From JAIQFF01 sp963725615 (lineage in GTDB: Bacteria; Acidobacteriota; Terriglobia; Terriglobales; Acidobacteriaceae): a stretch of 64,000 nucleotides of DNA. The stretch is taken from the NCBI GenBank assembly GCA_963725615.1, contig CAVRZO010000025.1, positions 25,480 to 89,479 on the forward strand. Reading direction: 5' to 3'. Below, piece after piece: positions 61,369-64,000 of the stretch. How positions within the stretch are numbered: position 1 is the stretch's first letter; every line of letters starts with the position of its first letter. The translations under genes and the position numbers were made by a program. The notes beneath the pieces were generated by a model, which searched no databases, was not told the origin of the DNA, and saw only the letters and a list, made by a program, of their open reading frames with translations.

Positions 61369-64000
61369 TCAGAAAGAAAGCTTCAGCGCGAACTGGATGA
61401 TGCGCGGATCGCGCGCCTGCGTCACCTGCCCGAAACTTCCGGTAAATCCGAAGACGGTTGATGAATTGCCCGAGAGCAGAAACTGGGTGTGATTGAAAGC
61501 GTTGAAGAATTCCGTACGAAATTCTAAAGCGCTCCGTTCGTTGAACTTGAAATTCTTGAAGATTGATAGATCGACGTTGTTGATTCCCGGGCCCCGCACG
61601 GTATTGCGTCCGGAGTTGCCGAACGAGAACAGAGGAATACCGCCCCCTTCGGTGACATTGGCGCAGTCGTAGGCCAGGGGATTGAAATAGAAATTTCCTG
61701 TAGTCTCACCGTTCAGGCAGCTTCCATTGATCCCGTTGGGGTCAGGGGTGAAGGTTTGGATGGTGCGAGCATTAAAAGTCTGACGTTTTCCCACCACATC
61801 CGCCCGGTCCAGGCCGCTGGCCTGCTGGCTTTGATTGTCATTGGAAAATATGGTGAAGGGAGCGCCCGACTGAAACGACGCGATCCCGTTGATCTGCCAG
61901 CCTTCGGTCAACTTGCGCATGAAGTGACTGTTACGAAATGGCTTGTCCCAGGGGATTTCCCACGAGCCGCTGATCACCAAACGATGGGTGGCGTCAAAGT
62001 CGGCCAAGCCGCGGTCAAGGCTGGGGTCCAGGGGATCCGTTTGGAGCGATGAGCGGGCGCGGAAGCCGGACTGGACATCAATCGTCTTCGCCAGCGTGTA
62101 TGCTCCACGAAGATTGAAGCCCCCGCTGAAGCGTTTGTCGATGGTGAGCTGGAACTGATGGCTCGCGGAGAACCCGTTGCTGTGGTCGGTCAATAGCTGG
62201 CCGGCCTCTGTGAGCGAAGAGTTGGGATCGGTGGGGTCGCTGCATCCCGCAAGCGCGCGTGCACAGTCGGCATTGGTGAAGCTGACTCCCGGTCCGCCAC
62301 TGTTCTCGAGTTGTTGCTGCAAAATCGCCGGCTGCGGGAAGTTCACATCTGCCGAGGTGATGAGCTTTCTGCCCAGGCTGCCGACGTAATAGGCCTCAAT
62401 CAGCGTGTCTTTGGTGAGCTGGTATTGCAAACCGTAGTTGTAATTTTCCGAATACGGGGTTCGGAAGTGCGGATCGACTACGAAGGCGAAAGAAACCTTG
62501 GGCACGAAGAATTGACCCAGGCGGCCACCTGCAATGAACGGAAACGGGTTCACCGTCCCAGGCGCAAAAGAGTTAAACGGGTCCGAGATCGGGTCAACTC
62601 CGGGTGTGAAGCCAAAGTAGTTCAGGTTGGATACGTCTCCGAAGGGCGGTTGTCCGCCGAATTGCAGGTTGAGCGCGCCGTCTTCAATATCATAGAAAAT
62701 TCCGAACCCCCCGCGCATGATCAGCTTGGCATTTCCCAGCACGTCCCAGGAAAAACCTAAGCGCGGCGCAAGGTTGTTCTTGTCGGGAAAGACCATACCA
62801 GAATTCGGAATCCCCGGATCGCCGGGATAGAGCAAGCCGGTTGGTGCGTCGGGAAAAACGGTCGACTGCTGTCCCGGAAAGAACCCAATGATGTTGTTGT
62901 GGGGATCCTTCTGGGGAGAGTTGTACTCGTAGCGCGCGCCCAAGTCGAGGGTCAGGCGAGGCAGGATCTTCCATGAATCCTGGCCGTAGAAGTTCAGCGA
63001 ATACGTCCGTATGCCATAGATTGCACTGGAAAACTGGAAGTAGTTGTCGGGGAAGCCGCCGACAAAGTCGGCGAATCCGTCACCCGTGAAAGGCGATACG
63101 TAGTTGGCGAAATCGAAGCTGCCGTTGTTGAAGAAATCAAAATTGAAATTGTTACGGATGCGGCGAATGTCCGCCCCGAACTTCAGATCATGATGTCCCT
63201 TGTTCCAGGACACGCTGTCCTGCCAATGGAAGGTGACGTCGTGCTCTTTGGTCGGGCCTTGCGGGGAGGGGCCCAGCTGGAAGGTATTGGAAAACATGAT
63301 GGGTGCGGCGACGCCCTTGGGATCATCCGGGTTGACGTTGGTGAATCCCAGGTCCGCAGGTGAAGTCGTGTCCGCCGGTATGGCCATCAAGGTCGCCACA
63401 CGGTTCGAGCCAAAGATGAATTCGTTGACGACGTGGGGACTGAAAATATGGGTCCAGGTAACGGCTCCCTGTTGACTGCGGGTTGCATCCCCGAAGCCTG
63501 AGCCGACAGGCACGTTGCCACCGCTGGACGCTCCATTGATGATCCGGAATGGATACGCGTCCCTGACATCGTTGATGATCCAGTTTCCGTAGATCGAGTC
63601 GCGACCGGAGATGTGGTGATCGATCCGGATGATGCCCTGATCCTCCTGAATTCTCCCGATGGGATTGGCAGCGAAGTTGTCCGTGCCTGGAACGTTGGGA
63701 AGAGGCAGATATTTGCTGATGTAGGTGGCAATGATGGGATTTATAGGAACCTGATTGTTGGGATAGTCGGTGCCATCGATCGGATTGACCAGTTGAGTGT
63801 CGGGAAGTTCGTCGCTGAAGTCAGCCACCGTGCCCACACAGCCAGGCGCCACGGTCGTACATCCACGCTGTGCTGGGCTCAGCACGGTCAGCACGGGCGC
63901 GACCTGCCCTTCAATCCTGCGCGATCCCTGATAGGAGATGAAGAAGAATGTCTTGTCCTTTTGGATCGGTCCGCCCAGGGTGCCCCCGAAAAGATTGCGG
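61369..64000 (-). CDS. TonB-dependent receptor, Oar-like, N-terminus beyond window
   Basis: The frame is open from the right edge (63999) and ends at 61369, so at least 876 residues are present. The edge region reads FGGTLGGPIQKDKTFFFISY, the conserved plug/early barrel stretch of Oar-like receptors. Barrel features include DHHISGRDSIYGNWIINDVR and LTLDLGARYEYNSPQKDPHN, and the final strand is IIQFALKLSF with terminal Phe. The signal peptide and carboxypeptidase-regulatory-like domain should lie outside. The stop codon TGA abuts the 5' end of the group II intron. Confidence 0.92.
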   Translation of the reverse strand, partial: RNLFGGTLGGPIQKDKTFFFISYQGSRRIEGQVAPVLTVLSPAQRGCTTVAPGCVGTVADFSDELPDTQLVNPIDGTDYPNNQVPINPIIATYISKYLPLPNVPGTDNFAANPIGRIQEDQGIIRIDHHISGRDSIYGNWIINDVRDAYPFRIINGASSGGNVPVGSGFGDATRSQQGAVTWTHIFSPHVVNEFIFGSNRVATLMAIPADTTSPADLGFTNVNPDDPKGVAAPIMFSNTFQLGPSPQGPTKEHDVTFHWQDSVSWNKGHHDLKFGADIRRIRNNFNFDFFNNGSFDFANYVSPFTGDGFADFVGGFPDNYFQFSSAIYGIRTYSLNFYGQDSWKILPRLTLDLGARYEYNSPQKDPHNNIIGFFPGQQSTVFPDAPTGLLYPGDPGIPNSGMVFPDKNNLAPRLGFSWDVLGNAKLIMRGGFGIFYDIEDGALNLQFGGQPPFGDVSNLNYFGFTPGVDPISDPFNSFAPGTVNPFPFIAGGRLGQFFVPKVSFAFVVDPHFRTPYSENYNYGLQYQLTKDTLIEAYYVGSLGRKLITSADVNFPQPAILQQQLENSGGPGVSFTNADCARALAGCSDPTDPNSSLTEAGQLLTDHSNGFSASHQFQLTIDKRFSGGFNLRGAYTLAKTIDVQSGFRARSSLQTDPLDPSLDRGLADFDATHRLVISGSWEIPWDKPFRNSHFMRKLTEGWQINGIASFQSGAPFTIFSNDNQSQQASGLDRADVVGKRQTFNARTIQTFTPDPNGINGSCLNGETTGNFYFNPLAYDCANVTEGGGIPLFSFGNSGRNTVRGPGINNVDLSIFKNFKFNERSALEFRTEFFNAFNHTQFLLSGNSSTVFGFTGSFGQVTQARDPRIIQFALKLSF

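Overview
The window looks like chromosomal DNA of an acidobacterium, probably class Terriglobia. The base composition is GC-rich (about 60%). There are three large Oar-type TonB-dependent receptors carrying or expected to carry carboxypeptidase-regulatory-like domains, many TPR and sulfatase/PafA-type proteins, and a very high density of short palindromic repeats between genes. The taxonomic call is an inference from protein families; there is no rRNA or tRNA gene in the window.

Layout. 1-1.75 kb: C-terminal part of a TonB-dependent receptor, frameshifted, ending in a clear terminator. 1.8-6.9 kb: a secreted LssY_C protein, Mn-type superoxide dismutase, a PilT-like ATPase, and a secreted TPR protein. 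6.9-8.8 kb: queD-queE-queC on the minus strand (7-deazaguanine/queuosine precursor synthesis). 9-13.6 kb: DinG-like helicase and der, divergent, then a multipass membrane protein. 13.9-16.6 kb: two MacB/FtsX-type permeases. 16.8-20.1 kb: trmFO and selB. 20.2-24.1 kb: purL and purF. 24.2-26.3 kb: prmC and prfA (release factor and its methylase). 26.4-33.9 kb: an S23-type four-helix protein, a DUF1385 membrane protein, an ATP-dependent DNA ligase, a cation diffusion facilitator, an amine-oxidase-like flavoprotein and an APC permease. 34.1-40.8 kb: OmpA-family protein, sorbosone-dehydrogenase-like lipoprotein, dGTPase, a broken small gene, a GNAT acetyltransferase and a 686-residue TPR protein. 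41.1-49.3 kb: purH (frameshifted as read), an MXAN_5187-like protein, an XRE regulator, GNAT, fabG-like reductase, a CPA2 antiporter, msrA, a DUF1761 protein and pyrD. 49.3-54.4 kb: PafA-like phosphatase, serS, a one-TM protein, a LolA-like protein and a small unknown ORF. 54.6-64 kb: a complete 1155-residue TonB-dependent receptor, a sulfatase-fold/TPR protein, a deleted group II intron, and a third TonB-dependent receptor running off the right edge.

Most genes are housekeeping (purine and pyrimidine synthesis, translation, tRNA modification, DNA repair) in short runs with little operon structure. The unusual content lies between the genes. At least six families of palindromic or inverted repeats fill almost every intergenic gap, often stopping within a few bases of a stop codon. 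Copies of these repeats also lie inside coding sequences: in purL, prmC and the DNA ligase as extra in-frame peptide, and at the C-terminus of trmFO. This recalls the palindromic elements known inside Rickettsia proteins. Another strong signal is a group II intron whose reverse transcriptase has lost its catalytic core and whose apparent 5' end directly follows the stop codon of a receptor gene. No CRISPR, defence island, prophage or intact transposase was seen.
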